Positions 1 to 9,617 are shown, counted from the stretch's first letter. The stretch: DNA of 64,000 nt from Pseudobythopirellula maris (GCF_007859945.1 NZ_SJPQ01000002.1:598279-662278); one strand, 5' to 3'. Numbers and translations are program-made. Notes: generated by a model not told the origin, from the letters alone.

Positions 1-279
1 CAGCCGACCGCTGTCGACGTTGGCCGCCACGTAATCGATCTCCGAGCCGCCCACGGCGTAACGGGCGTCGCCGTTCGTGGCGTCGCCGTACTGCGTGGCG
101 GTGTTCTGCACCGAGAGCGGGGCGCCGTAAATGCTGGGGTAATACTGCCCGTTTAACTTGGGCAATTGCGCTACGGCGGGAGCCGAGGTGAACGACGCGG
201 CCAGCAGCACAGCCAGCTGCAGAGCGATTCCTAATAGAGAGGCTAACGGCGGGACATGGCGGGCACGGCTGCGCGGCAT
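1..279 (-). CDS. Secreted protein, N-terminal part only (runs off the window edge)
   Basis: An open frame starts at an ATG (279-277) and stays open to base 1, giving 93 residues. It opens with a basic stretch (MPRSRARHV), then a hydrophobic run of about 20 residues ending in a likely signal peptidase site near SAPAVA. The mature part begins QLPKLNGQYYPSIYG and is rich in Gly, Tyr, Asn and Asp. This looks like an exported protein, but the visible part matches no family I recognise. The remainder lies outside the window. The adjacent tRNA is on the same strand. Confidence 0.6.
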   Translation of the reverse strand, partial: MPRSRARHVPPLASLLGIALQLAVLLAASFTSAPAVAQLPKLNGQYYPSIYGAPLSVQNTATQYGDATNGDARYAVGGSEIDYVAANVDSGRL

Positions 280-329
280 CGGATCGCCCTGGGCCTAACC
301 CTGGAGAGAAACGCCTGGGAAGAAGAGAG

Positions 330-400
330 AGCGGGTGAAGGGAATCGAACCCTCGTCACTAGCTTGGGAAGCTAATGCTCTACCATTGAGCTACACCCGC
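330..400 (-). tRNA. tRNA-Gly (anticodon CCC)
   Basis: Read on the minus strand, the 71 nt fold into a complete cloverleaf. The acceptor stem pairs GCGGGTG with CACCCGC, with discriminator U. The D arm contains AGCTCAATGGTAGAGC. The anticodon stem TTAGC/GCTAG encloses the loop TTCCCAA with anticodon CCC, and the T arm contains GGTTCGATTCC. It closely resembles the glyU-type tRNA that reads GGG codons. No CCA is encoded. Confidence 0.95.
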
Positions 401-448
401 ATTCGTGCGACTCACTTTAGCGAGCCGGGGGCCCCGAAGGCAAGGAGG

Positions 449-655
449 TCAGCGTTTCGAGCGGCGGGAGCTGCGTTTGTGCATGCCCCCCTGGTCCGAC
501 TCGGATCGCTTCGATCGCTCGTGCCGCGTGCTGCGGCTGCCATCGGACTTGCGGGCCGAGGCCTTCGGCCGGCTGCTGCTCCGGCGTGGGGCGTGTGGGG
601 CGGGCGCGTCGGGCCCCTCGTCGTCCGCCGGCTCGATCGAAAAGTGGGGCTTCAT
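449..655 (-). CDS. Possible small, highly basic protein
   Basis: This is a 68-residue frame beginning MKPHFSIEPADDEGPDAP. After an acidic N-terminal stretch it becomes extremely rich in Arg, Ser and Lys, ending in an RSSRRSKR-like tail. An AGAGG sits only two bases upstream of the ATG, so the ribosome binding site is not persuasive. It lies between the tRNA and the receiver-like gene on the same strand. Ser/Arg-rich frames arise easily by chance in GC-rich DNA, so it may be spurious. If real, the composition suggests a nucleic-acid-binding or ribosome-associated peptide, but no family is recognised. Confidence 0.35.
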   Translation of the reverse strand: MKPHFSIEPADDEGPDAPAPHAPRRSSSRPKASARKSDGSRSTRHERSKRSESDQGGMHKRSSRRSKR

Positions 656-737
656 GGCCTCTGAGACGCGTGTGCCGAGGGCTCTCGGCGTGAACGGTTG
701 ATCGGCATCCGAGCCTGTCGGGTGAGTTGGCTCCGTC

Positions 738-1277
738 TCAGTTGGCTTCGCCCAGCGACGAGGTCGCCGAAGCGGGGCTCGGCACGACCGGCGAGCCGGG
801 GTGCGTTGTCGCTTGAATCTTCTCGGCGGAGGACCGCGCCTTCTGGCAGATCTCGGTCAGAGGCTCGTCGAGAACCGCCTCGGGCAAATACATCCACACC
901 CCGAGCTGCCGAGCCCAGGACTCGCCCAGCGGCGATTCGCTGTCGTCGCACAGCAACAGCAGCGTCTCACGCCGCACGGCCACCCCGTCGACAAACTCCT
1001 GGTACGCCGTGCGTTGATCGGCGTCGAGTCGTTGCAGGTCAACGATCGTGAGCCCCAGGCGCCAACGCGCCACGTGGCGTTTGGCTGCCCCGGTCGAGTC
1101 ACACGCCAATGTCTCCCAGCCGGCCGCGGCAGCCGCTTTGGCGATGCCGTCGCGCCGCGAGGGATCGGCGGAGAGGATCAGGCAGTTCCACAACGAAACC
1201 GGCTGCCGGGCGTGGGGCGCCGGCCGTCGGTGAGAGGATATCTGCTTGGCCGCGAGGGCGCTATGAAGTGGGCTCAT
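738..1277 (-). CDS. Receiver-like (degenerate response regulator) domain protein
   Basis: This 179-residue protein has a basic N-terminus (to about residue 28) and then a stretch with the alternation of a CheY-like fold. The first strand is WNCLILSAD, followed by a helix and a putative phosphoacceptor strand LGLTIVDLQ. A later strand is LLLLCDD, and the last is GVWMYLP. The usual lysine of the last strand is not obvious, since the sequence there runs MYLPEAVLDEPL. The tail of about 30 residues is low-complexity Ser/Pro/Ala. No output domain is attached. It may be a single-domain or pseudo-receiver, but the family call is tentative and the partner unknown. Confidence 0.6.
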   Translation of the reverse strand: MSPLHSALAAKQISSHRRPAPHARQPVSLWNCLILSADPSRRDGIAKAAAAAGWETLACDSTGAAKRHVARWRLGLTIVDLQRLDADQRTAYQEFVDGVAVRRETLLLLCDDSESPLGESWARQLGVWMYLPEAVLDEPLTEICQKARSSAEKIQATTHPGSPVVPSPASATSSLGEAN

Positions 1278-1479
1278 ACGGACTCGTCGAGATAAGGGCG
1301 ACAGAAGAGCGGCGACGACAAGGCCGGCTCGGCGGGGGCAGTGCGGCCCGTGCTACGGACTCGCTCCGCCCCGCGCTGGCCTGCCGTGTGCGGGGCCGCT
1401 CCGATCATTCGGTGCGGTTCAAGGTTGGGAGGATGTGGTCTTCGGTCGCCTTTGCAGCCGCGGCTTCGCGGCGCAAGGC

Positions 1480-1665
1480 TCACCAAGACATCTTGCGGCG
1501 GCGGCGGCGGTGCAAGCCGTTGACCGACTGCGGCGACTTCGCGCGGCGGCTGGTCTGGGCGGACCGCCGACTCTTGGACGGACGGTTCTCGCCCGAATTG
1601 TTGAAGCGATCGGCGCCGTAGGCGTGCTGGTCGTTGTCGTACTCGTAGCTCTTCTCGTGGCTCAT
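1480..1665 (-). CDS. Small conserved-looking hypothetical protein (61 aa)
   Basis: The ATG at 1665 is preceded by AGGAG with seven bases of spacing, one of the clearest ribosome binding sites in this window. The protein starts MSHEKSYEYDNDQHAYG, which is polar and aromatic. It continues with Asn/Ser and ends in a strongly basic RRRRRK tail. It has no membrane segment or signal peptide, and I do not recognise the family. The good translation signal and non-random N-terminus favour a real gene despite its size. The polar front and arginine tail would suit a nucleic-acid-associated or stress protein, but that is only inference. Confidence 0.6.
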   Translation of the reverse strand: MSHEKSYEYDNDQHAYGADRFNNSGENRPSKSRRSAQTSRRAKSPQSVNGLHRRRRRKMSW

Positions 1666-2436
1666 TGACTCGCTCCTGTAAAACGGAGGTTGAACAACGC
1701 GTTCACGACGAACGCACGCTCCCTCCTAAAGCGAGCCGTGTGCCAAAGTCATCGACCAATCGGCTCATGCGGCCTAAACCCCTTGTGGGAAAGCAGATAG
1801 AAATCTCGATGATTCGGTAGACCCTAAAAACAACCACGCGAAGGTCTCACTGTTTTGGTGAAGCCAACGAGGCCCGAATTCGCAATCGCCTAGCGGGCTA
1901 ACAACTTGCGCTGCATTTCACTCTCTTTGTGATCCTTCACCAGAGTGGTGAGGCGTTATTCGCGGTAAGCACGCAGCTTTAGAGCGGTATTCGAATTGGT
2001 GTGGACGAGCGGGGAAGCGATTGGCGGCGTGGCGAGGAAGCCGGAGCAGGCAATGCGGTGCATTGTCGATGCAGGCTGACGAAGCCATGACGCCGATCGC
2101 GAGCCGAGCGTCTGCACCAATGAGCAAACCGCTCTAGGCTTCCAACTACAGCCAGCCACAACGCCTCACCTCTACAACCAGTACAAATGCGAATCACGCG
2201 CGCTGCCGCCTGGCGGTTCATCGCACGCGGCAGTGTGAAACGCGGTCGAGGCGCCGCGACTACCGGCGACGCGCTGCGTGAGCCGCTCAAGTGGCAATCC
2301 CTATCGGCGAGCGTTTCCCGTCAGATCGACGGGAAAAAGATGGCGCCGCACGCCGACTAAGGTGCAGGCAGAAAAAGAAGAAGGGGGCGCGCTACGCCCC
2401 AGAGCCGGGCCCTATAGGTCCCCGCAGCCGCGACGC
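1666..2436. other. Long gene-poor interval containing repeat copy 1
   Basis: About 770 bp lie between the small protein gene and the sigma-54 activator. The only structured content I can support is the 157-bp inverted-repeat element at 1980-2136. The first 250 bp are less GC-rich than the surroundings and could hold promoter sequence for the minus-strand small gene. Open frames across the repeat have no coding character. Confidence 0.5.
1980..2136. repeat. 157-bp MITE-like element, copy 1 of 3
   Basis: The ends are TAGAGCGGT and ACCGCTCTA, perfect inverted repeats that include a TA at each border. The inverted similarity continues imperfectly for about 20 bp. The body matches copies at 25461-25617 and 55488-55644, all exactly 157 bp, with only a handful of substitutions. 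An internal CAATGC-GGT-GCATTG hairpin is conserved. TA borders with terminal inverted repeats and no transposase are what a non-autonomous element mobilised by a Tc1/mariner or IS630-type enzyme would leave. No such enzyme is in the window. Confidence 0.85.
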
Positions 2437-3417
<981 letters not shown>

Positions 3418-3972
3418 GCCTTCTCTGCCCGAATGGCGGAAGCGCAGTGACCGAGCTTGGCCTGTTTGGTCCCAATGAAGATGAGGCGGGACCGGCGAGG
3501 AGTTTTTCAATACTACCGCGTCGCGTGCTTGCGAAGGGTAGTGCTGCTGCGGGTCACTGGCGTCCAATACGGCGGGGTGAATCGAAGTCACGCCAGGGCG
3601 GTCATCGCCCGGCTTGATGCTCTGTTCCGAACTTCGATGATAAGCGAACGGAAGGTATCACTCAACATTTTGGATTAGGTAAGATCCCGAAAATAGCCCG
3701 AGACGCCCGGCTGTAACGCCTGAAACGATCGACGATTTCGGAACCGATTACTCCGCCCACAAGCCAGAAACGGCTCGGATCGAGGGGCCTCCTCCAACAA
3801 CTTGGCCGGAAATCCGGGACAAGTGTTACCCTCTGCCTAGATAATCGCGAGAATCCGGCTAGCTATTGCAAAATATGGCGCCGGTTTGCCGCCTATGGGG
3901 GGATTGCACCCAACCGCAGCAGGCCGCCGCCGCCCCACCTGCGGCGTTGGCAAGCAGGCAGCCCGGTCCGGC
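3418..3972. other. Intergenic interval, nothing recognised
   Basis: About 555 bp separate the activator start from the lpxI stop. It is less GC-rich than the flanks and includes short frames without coding character. It probably carries the activator promoter and the end of the lpxD-lpxI transcript. I see no convincing terminator hairpin, RNA or repeat. Confidence 0.4.
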
Positions 3973-4902
3973 CTACGCGGCGGTTGACCGCGGGGCGTCT
4001 TCTTCCGCTCCTTGCAGAGCGACCACGGTCACCCCCAAGCGATCGGCTGTGCTGCAAACGTCGGGCTCGTCGAGCAAGATCGTGCGACCCGCCTCGACGG
4101 CGAGCAGCCGGCCGCCGGCTGCCGCCATCGTCCGCAGCGTGCGGACGCCGATCGTCGGCACGTCGAACCGCATGTCTTGCCGCGGCTTGGCGACCTTCAC
4201 CACGGTGAAGCCGCCGCGGGGGCAGAGCTGTCCTGCCCGCTGGATGCAAACATCGGTCCCTTCGATCGCCTCGACAGCAAGCGGCGCGCGGTCTTTGACG
4301 CACACGCTCTGCCCCACGTCGAGACGGCCCATCTCCTTGGCGAGCCGCCAGCCGAACTCGATGTCGGCCCTTTCAGAAACGCTCGGCTCGCGGCCGGCGA
4401 TCAGGCCCTCGCCCACCAGCAGCTCGGGGGCGAAGTCGGTGGCCGGCAGGAACTCGACCCCTCCTTGCGCGAACGTGTCGACCAACACTCCCAGCAGCGT
4501 GTCGTCCTTGCGGTCGGCGCGGCTGGTGACGAAGTGCTTGTAGAAAGCGCGGAGGAACACCGCGTCGGGCGTGTAGCGGAACCAGGCCCAGGGGCGGTAG
4601 ATCTCGGCCTTGTGGAACTTGCCAGCCATGGTTGCTTGCGTGACGCCGTGGCGATTGAAGTAGCGGATCGCCCCGCCGAGCCGGGCGGCGCCGAGCCACT
4701 CGAAGTCGTCGACTAGCTCACGGATCGCCGGATCGCAATGGCGTTTGACGCCCAGGCAGTAGACCTCGTGCCCGTCGCGCTTGAGCGCCTCGGCAACCAC
4801 GATGGGAAACCGCCCCCAGGCGGCCAGCAAACCGATGCGTTTTTTCGACGAGCTTTCCGATGCCACGGAGATCTTCACCTGCTGCAACCTAAGGCCAGCC
4901 AC
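3973..4902 (-). CDS. lpxI: UDP-2,3-diacylglucosamine diphosphatase, LpxI type
   Basis: LpxI hydrolyses UDP-2,3-diacylglucosamine to lipid X in lipid A synthesis and replaces the unrelated LpxH in many bacteria. The 309 residues show the family's N-terminal signature GLLAAWGRFPIVVAEAL at about 24-40. The central region includes TMAGKFHKAEIYRPW, and the C-terminal half contains VCVKDRAPLAVEAIEGTD and the FTVVKVAKPRQDMRFDVP stretch typical of LpxI. The start read here is GTG at 4902; an in-frame GTG at 4878 is also possible. It lies 40 bp downstream of lpxD on the same strand, so the pair is probably one transcript, fitting two steps of the same pathway. Confidence 0.92.
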   Translation of the reverse strand: MAGLRLQQVKISVASESSSKKRIGLLAAWGRFPIVVAEALKRDGHEVYCLGVKRHCDPAIRELVDDFEWLGAARLGGAIRYFNRHGVTQATMAGKFHKAEIYRPWAWFRYTPDAVFLRAFYKHFVTSRADRKDDTLLGVLVDTFAQGGVEFLPATDFAPELLVGEGLIAGREPSVSERADIEFGWRLAKEMGRLDVGQSVCVKDRAPLAVEAIEGTDVCIQRAGQLCPRGGFTVVKVAKPRQDMRFDVPTIGVRTLRTMAAAGGRLLAVEAGRTILLDEPDVCSTADRLGVTVVALQGAEEDAPRSTAA

Positions 4903-4942
4903 GGGCGCGGGGGCGGCCGTCGTGAACGGCGCGCCTCGCCAA

Positions 4943-6028
4943 CTACGCCGCGCGGTCCGTGGGCTTCTGCTTGGGGGCGAGCTGCTCTTGCAACTCCTTG
5001 AGTTCGCGACGCATGGCTTTGAACTCCTTGCGCATCTCCGGCAGCTTGGCCATGGCGGCGAACTGCATCTTCTGCTCGCGTACCGGCTTGGCGGGGGCGC
5101 CGAGCATCACGGCGTCTTCGGGCACGTCGTTCGGCACGCCGGCCATGGCCGAGATCACCGCCCGATCGCCGATGCGAACGTGGTCGCGAACGCCCACCTG
5201 TCCGGCCATCACCACGTAGTCGCCCGTGGTCGTGCTGCCGGCGATGCCGACCTGCGAGCAGATCAGGTTGTGGCGACCGATCTGGCAGTTGTGGGCGATC
5301 TGCACCAGGTTGTCGATCTTGGTTCCCTTGCCGATGCGTGTGGGGCCGTAGGCGCCGCGGTCGATGGTCGTGCCGGCGCCGATCTCCACGTCGTCGGCGA
5401 TCTCGACGTTGCCCAACTGGGCGGCGCGGGTGTGCTTGCCCTCTTTCTGGCGGTAGCCGAACCCGAACGATCCGATCACCACGCCGCTGTGGAGCTGGCA
5501 CCGATCGCCCACGACCGTCCCCTCGTACAGAGTGACTCGCGGGAAGAGCTTGGCGCCCTCGCCGACCTGGCAGCCGTCGCCGACCACGCAATGGGCGCCG
5601 ACCGCCGCGCCGCTCTCGATCGTCGACCCCTCGCCCACGATGGCGTACGGGCCGATCGTCACGTCGGCCGCAACGCTCGCGCTGGCGGCGATCACGGCCG
5701 TGGGGTGAACGCCTGTGGGCGCCTTGGCCCGCGCGGGGCGGAACTGGCGGACAATGCGAGAGAACGCCGCGTGGACGTCTTCGACCACGAGCAACGGCAC
5801 GCCGTCGGCCTCGACGCCGGGCGGGACCACCGCGGCCGCCGCGCCCGATTCGCGCAGCCGCTCCACCCGGTCGGGAGAGTCGACCAGCGTGATCACGCCG
5901 CTCTGGGCCTCGTAGAACAGTTCGTCGAGGGGCTTGGCGTCGGTGATGGCCGAGGCCTCGATGCCTACCGCCGTGCCGCCAACCAATTTAGCCAACCGGG
6001 CGAGCGTGGTGCGTGGCGCCTTGCTCAT
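4943..6028 (-). CDS. lpxD: UDP-3-O-acylglucosamine N-acyltransferase
   Basis: LpxD adds the second acyl chain to UDP-3-O-acylglucosamine during lipid A synthesis. This protein has 361 residues. The N-terminal uridine-binding domain covers roughly residues 1-100. A left-handed beta-helix of hexapeptide repeats follows (PTAVIAASASVAADVTIG and on). The catalytic histidine sits in QIAHNCQIG, near residue 246. A charged coiled-coil tail ends the protein (MRKEFKAMRRELKELQEQL), as in family members. The ATG at 6028 is chosen over the longer frame to 6061 because an AGGA lies seven bases upstream. It is the upstream gene of the lpxD-lpxI pair. Confidence 0.95.
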   Translation of the reverse strand: MSKAPRTTLARLAKLVGGTAVGIEASAITDAKPLDELFYEAQSGVITLVDSPDRVERLRESGAAAAVVPPGVEADGVPLLVVEDVHAAFSRIVRQFRPARAKAPTGVHPTAVIAASASVAADVTIGPYAIVGEGSTIESGAAVGAHCVVGDGCQVGEGAKLFPRVTLYEGTVVGDRCQLHSGVVIGSFGFGYRQKEGKHTRAAQLGNVEIADDVEIGAGTTIDRGAYGPTRIGKGTKIDNLVQIAHNCQIGRHNLICSQVGIAGSTTTGDYVVMAGQVGVRDHVRIGDRAVISAMAGVPNDVPEDAVMLGAPAKPVREQKMQFAAMAKLPEMRKEFKAMRRELKELQEQLAPKQKPTDRAA

Positions 6029-6472
6029 GGGGAGTCCTTTCTCAGGCCTTGCGACTCGCATAAAAGAGAGTCGCTTACCCTCGCGGCGCTGCGAATCCGT
6101 ACGCTAGCGTAGGTGGCGCGAGGGGGCGTGTTGATTTTGGCGGATCGTAGCCGTGTGGCGACCGCCGCGGCAATATCAGCTTTCGACGTTTTACCGCCCC
6201 GCCCACCCCTTGGGCTGGCGCCCCTCAGGACCGCCCAGCGGTTGGGCTAGCGTGGGACGCCGCGGCGTTGCCCGCTCGACGGTCGAGGGCTACGATTCGC
6301 ACTCGCCCCTTGCGGGCAAGCCCCACTCGACCCGCCCAGCCGCGATCCCCACCCGAGGCCCGCCACGCACGCCACGCCCCCCCAAGACGCCCCCTCCCCC
6401 GCCGACGCCCCCTCCGCGTCCCGCGAGCCGCGCGGCAGGCGGTTCTCGCGGCTGCTGGGGCTCGTTTGCTTC
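6029..6472. other. Divergent intergenic region
   Basis: About 440 bp separate two divergent genes, lpxD (minus) and the membrane protein (plus). The right-hand 150 bp are extremely C-rich and read, in frame with the downstream gene, as a Pro/Ala/Arg-rich peptide with no ATG, GTG or TTG start. Promoters for both genes must be here, but I could not identify clear -35/-10 pairs. Confidence 0.4.
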
Positions 6473-7195
6473 GTGCTGCTGATGACCTTCGCGGTCGCGA
6501 TTTCGGCCATCTATTGGACCGCCACCGCTTCGGTACCGGAGTACGATCAGATCATCGAACGCGAGCCCGAAGCGGTGGAGCAAGACCTCCAGCAATTCGA
6601 GAGCCAGCTAGCCGCTCTCTACAGCGACGCCCAGAAGCGGCCCGACTGGAGCACGGTCGTCACGGCGGGGCAGATCAACGCCTGGCTCGCGCGGCGGTGG
6701 ACCAACGACTACCCGAGGCTCAAGGCGGCCGGTGTCGACGACCCGCGGGTGCTGATCCGCGGCGAAGACGTGACTCTAGCGTTCCGAGTCGACCGCTCTT
6801 GGATAGACGCGGTCGCCACGATCGGCGTCCGCCCATTCCTCAGCGACGAGGGAGAGCTCGGCGTCGAGATGCTCAACGCCCACGTCGGCCGGGCGGCGAT
6901 GCCCCTGGCGCGGCTGGCGGCGCTGCTCGAAGACGCCTTGATGCGTTACCAACTGCCGGTCCGCTGGGCGCAAACCGATGGCCACCCAACCTTGCTGGTT
7001 AACGTGCCGCTCGTGGCGAGCGACGACGACCAACAACGGCGGCTCGAGGCGTTGGAGCTGCGCGACGGCGAGATCTATCTCAGCGGCTCGACGGTCGACA
7101 GCAATGCCGAGCCTGACGACGCAGCGTCTGACGACATCGAATCTGACGATGCTGCGTCAGGCGACGCCACAGAAAGCGGCCCCTCAGCGGAGTAA
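6473..7195 (+). CDS. Membrane-anchored hypothetical protein with acidic tail
   Basis: The 240-residue frame opens with a hydrophobic segment (LLMTFAVAISAIYW), likely one transmembrane anchor. A soluble domain of about 180 residues follows, mixed helix and strand, with phrases such as VVTAGQINAWLARRW and HPTLLVNVPLVASDDD. The tail is almost entirely Asp, Ser, Glu and Ala. The start is uncertain. The frame remains open upstream and encodes a basic then hydrophobic stretch (RRFSRLLGLVCF) that would complete the anchor, but no ATG, GTG or TTG precedes the GTG at 6473. An ATG follows at 6482. No family is recognised; a periplasm-facing planctomycete protein is the plausible reading. Confidence 0.65.
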   Translation: MLLMTFAVAISAIYWTATASVPEYDQIIEREPEAVEQDLQQFESQLAALYSDAQKRPDWSTVVTAGQINAWLARRWTNDYPRLKAAGVDDPRVLIRGEDVTLAFRVDRSWIDAVATIGVRPFLSDEGELGVEMLNAHVGRAAMPLARLAALLEDALMRYQLPVRWAQTDGHPTLLVNVPLVASDDDQQRRLEALELRDGEIYLSGSTVDSNAEPDDAASDDIESDDAASGDATESGPSAE

Positions 7196-7258
7196 TGCAA
7201 TCCTGCTGTGGGACACTCTTGCGAGGCTCAGCTTATCACCGGCTCAATTCTTAGAAGC

Positions 7259-8971
7259 TCAGCCGCACTTCTCGAGCAGCGCGTCTTTGCCCATGCGGTC
7301 GCAGAAGTCGCCGAACGACTCACTCGGCTGGCGCTCGGCTTTGAACAACTCGAAGCACTTACGGAGCTCGGGCACGATCTCGTCGGACGGCACCTTGTCC
7401 TTGTAGATCCAGTTGAGCCGGTGCCCCAGCCGGCTGCCGCCGAGAAACAGCGTGTACTTGCCCACCGCGCGGCCGACCAGTCCGATGTCGGAGTTGTAAG
7501 GCCGGGCGCAGCCGTTCGGACAGCCGGTCATGCGGGTGGTGAACAGCTCGTCCTGCAAGCCGAGCTCGGCGAGCATCGTGTCCATCTGGTCGATCATGCC
7601 GGGCATGAACCGCTCGCTCTCGGTGATCGAGAGCCCGCAGGTCGGCATCGCGGGGCAGGCCATCGACCAGCGGCGGGCGAGACTCACGTCCTCGGTGAGC
7701 GGCACGCCATGCGACCTGAGCACCGACTCGAGCCGCGACTTATCTTGCGGTTCGATGTCGCAGAAGATCAGGTTCTGGTGCGGCGTGATCCGCAGCGGCG
7801 GGGCCAGCGTCGTGCCGATCTCGCGCAACGCGGACTTCAGGCGAAAATCGCCCTCGTCCTTCACGCGGCCGTTCTCGATCGCCAAGCCGTAGTACCACTT
7901 GCCGTCGCCCTGCTCGCCCCAGCCCATGCCGTCGTTGTGCTCGGTGATGGCCACCGCGCGGGGCGCTTCGAGCGCTCCGCCGTAGTACTCCTCGACCTTG
8001 GTCTTGAACTTCTCCATGCCCCAGTCGTGGACTAGGTACTTGAGCCGCGCCCGCTTGCGGTCGGCTCGGTTGCCGAAGTCGCGTTGCACCTTGAGCACCG
8101 CCTCGGCGGCGGGGATCGCCTGGTCGGCGGGGACGTAGCAGAGCGCCTTGGCCACGGCGGCGAAGGTCTTCTCGGCGCTCGGCGTGCGGCCGAAACCGCC
8201 GCCGACGACCAGGTCGTAGCCGACCAGCTTGCCCCCTTCGACGATGCCCAAGAAACCGATGTCTTGCGAGTAGATGTCGGCCGAGTTGTCCTCGGGCAGG
8301 CCGACGCCCATCTTGAACTTGCGTGGCAAGTAGGTCGGGCCGTAGATCGGCTCGACCGGATCGGGCCCGCCGTCGCCGCCGCCCGCCAGCTGCTTCTCGC
8401 CCGTCTCTTCGTCGGAAATCCACAACTCGTGGTAGGCGCCGGTGCGCGGCTTGAAGTGTTCCTTCAGGTCCCAGCAGAGCTTCTGCATCTCGTCGTAAAC
8501 GACGTTCGCCTTGATCGGCAGCGGCGAGCACATCATGTTGCGGCAGACGTCGCCGCAGGCGGCGAGCGTGGTCTGCTGGATCTCGTTGACCCGCTTGATG
8601 TAGTGCCGGAGATTCTCCTTGAGCACGCCGTGCAGCTGGATCCCCTGGCGGGTGGTGAGACGGATCGTCGTGTTGCCGATCTCGTCGCACAGGTCGAGCT
8701 GCGCGAGCAGCTGCTCGCTGGAGAGCACGCCGCCCGGGATCACCGAACGGATCATCATGCTGTAGTACTTGCCGCCCGGGACCTTGTTGGCCTTGGCCTC
8801 TTTGCGGCGGTCGCGGTCGTCCTGCTCGTAAGTGCCGTGGTGCTTGAGCAGCTGCATCGCCTCGCCCGTGAAATTGGGCTCGCCGTTGACCAACTCCTCG
8901 GCGATCGGGCCGCGCAGGTAGTTGCTAGCGGTCTTGAAACCTTCGACGGGGCTGAGCTTCTCTTCGCTCAT
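7259..8971 (-). CDS. cysI: Assimilatory sulfite reductase hemoprotein subunit
   Basis: This is a siroheme/4Fe-4S enzyme reducing sulfite to sulfide for cysteine synthesis. Its 570 residues match the usual CysI length. The substrate and siroheme motifs TTRQGIQLHG and CGDVCRNMMCSPL are present. The cluster ligands appear as two pairs: CPAMPTC at about 439-445 and CPNGC at about 484-488. The ATG at 8971 is preceded by AGGA with good spacing; the long frame upstream of it has no family character. No flavoprotein partner (cysJ) or other sulfur gene is adjacent, so the electron donor could be ferredoxin or a distant reductase. The nearest neighbour, pgpA, is divergent. Confidence 0.93.
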   Translation of the reverse strand: MSEEKLSPVEGFKTASNYLRGPIAEELVNGEPNFTGEAMQLLKHHGTYEQDDRDRRKEAKANKVPGGKYYSMMIRSVIPGGVLSSEQLLAQLDLCDEIGNTTIRLTTRQGIQLHGVLKENLRHYIKRVNEIQQTTLAACGDVCRNMMCSPLPIKANVVYDEMQKLCWDLKEHFKPRTGAYHELWISDEETGEKQLAGGGDGGPDPVEPIYGPTYLPRKFKMGVGLPEDNSADIYSQDIGFLGIVEGGKLVGYDLVVGGGFGRTPSAEKTFAAVAKALCYVPADQAIPAAEAVLKVQRDFGNRADRKRARLKYLVHDWGMEKFKTKVEEYYGGALEAPRAVAITEHNDGMGWGEQGDGKWYYGLAIENGRVKDEGDFRLKSALREIGTTLAPPLRITPHQNLIFCDIEPQDKSRLESVLRSHGVPLTEDVSLARRWSMACPAMPTCGLSITESERFMPGMIDQMDTMLAELGLQDELFTTRMTGCPNGCARPYNSDIGLVGRAVGKYTLFLGGSRLGHRLNWIYKDKVPSDEIVPELRKCFELFKAERQPSESFGDFCDRMGKDALLEKCG

Positions 8972-9122
8972 CGCGATCCTTTGTGCTTTCCGCTGCTTAC
9001 GCAGAACGAGTAAGTCGTGTAGTTTGTCGGGCCCAATGGGCCTTGAATCATAGCGGCCTGCGGGGCGGGAGGCCATATCGCCCGCCGCGTCGCAATGTCG
9101 CACCGAACCCCCAGGAAACCGC

Positions 9123-9617
9123 ATGGCCGAGGCCCCCCGAAGAACCCCGGCCGTCTGGCTCGCCACTGGTCTGGGGGTCGGATTGGTCTCGCCGACGCCG
9201 GGCACAGTGGGCGCCCTGTGGGGCGTGCCGATCTTTCTGGCGGTGAGCCAGCTGCCCAGCCTCGGGTTGCAGTGGGTCGCGATGCTAGCCCTGGTGGCCC
9301 TCGGCGTGCCGATCTGCACCCGCGCCGGCCGTGACCTGGGGGCCGGCAAGGACCCGCAGGCGATCGTCTGGGACGAGTTCACCACCGTCCCGATCGTGCT
9401 GGCGGTGGCGCCTCGCGGCTTGCCGTCAGTAGACACGATCGCCTGGCTGGCGGCGGGGTTCGCCCTGCACCGCATTTTCGACATCAGCAAACCGTTTCCC
9501 TGCCGGCGGCTGGAGCTGCTGCCGGAGGGCTGGGGCGTGATGGCCGACGACGTGATGGCGGCCGCCTACGCGGCGGTCGTGCTGGCGACACTCGCCGCGA
9601 TGTGCCCGGTCGTCTGA
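9123..9617 (+). CDS. pgpA: Phosphatidylglycerophosphatase A
   Basis: PgpA dephosphorylates phosphatidylglycerophosphate to phosphatidylglycerol at the inner membrane. The 164 residues carry the family landmarks: the N-terminal segment [14 protein letters not shown], the acidic motif VWDEFTT, and [27 protein letters not shown] followed by MADDVMAA. Several hydrophobic helices fit a polytopic membrane protein. An AGGA lies six bases before the ATG. It runs in the same direction as folD, 80 bp upstream. Confidence 0.93.
   Translation: MAEAPRRTPAVWLATGLGVGLVSPTPGTVGALWGVPIFLAVSQLPSLGLQWVAMLALVALGVPICTRAGRDLGAGKDPQAIVWDEFTTVPIVLAVAPRGLPSVDTIAWLAAGFALHRIFDISKPFPCRRLELLPEGWGVMADDVMAAAYAAVVLATLAAMCPVV

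Noticed and set aside
1918-2127. A frame starting MLIGADARLAIGVMASS inside the 157-bp repeat, also open in the other two copies
   Set aside because: The frame ends differently in each copy because it runs into flanking DNA, and base changes between copies alter residues freely, so it does not behave as a conserved peptide.
3457-3678. A 73-codon plus-strand frame upstream of the sigma-54 activator
   Set aside because: It has no ribosome binding site and a random-like basic composition.
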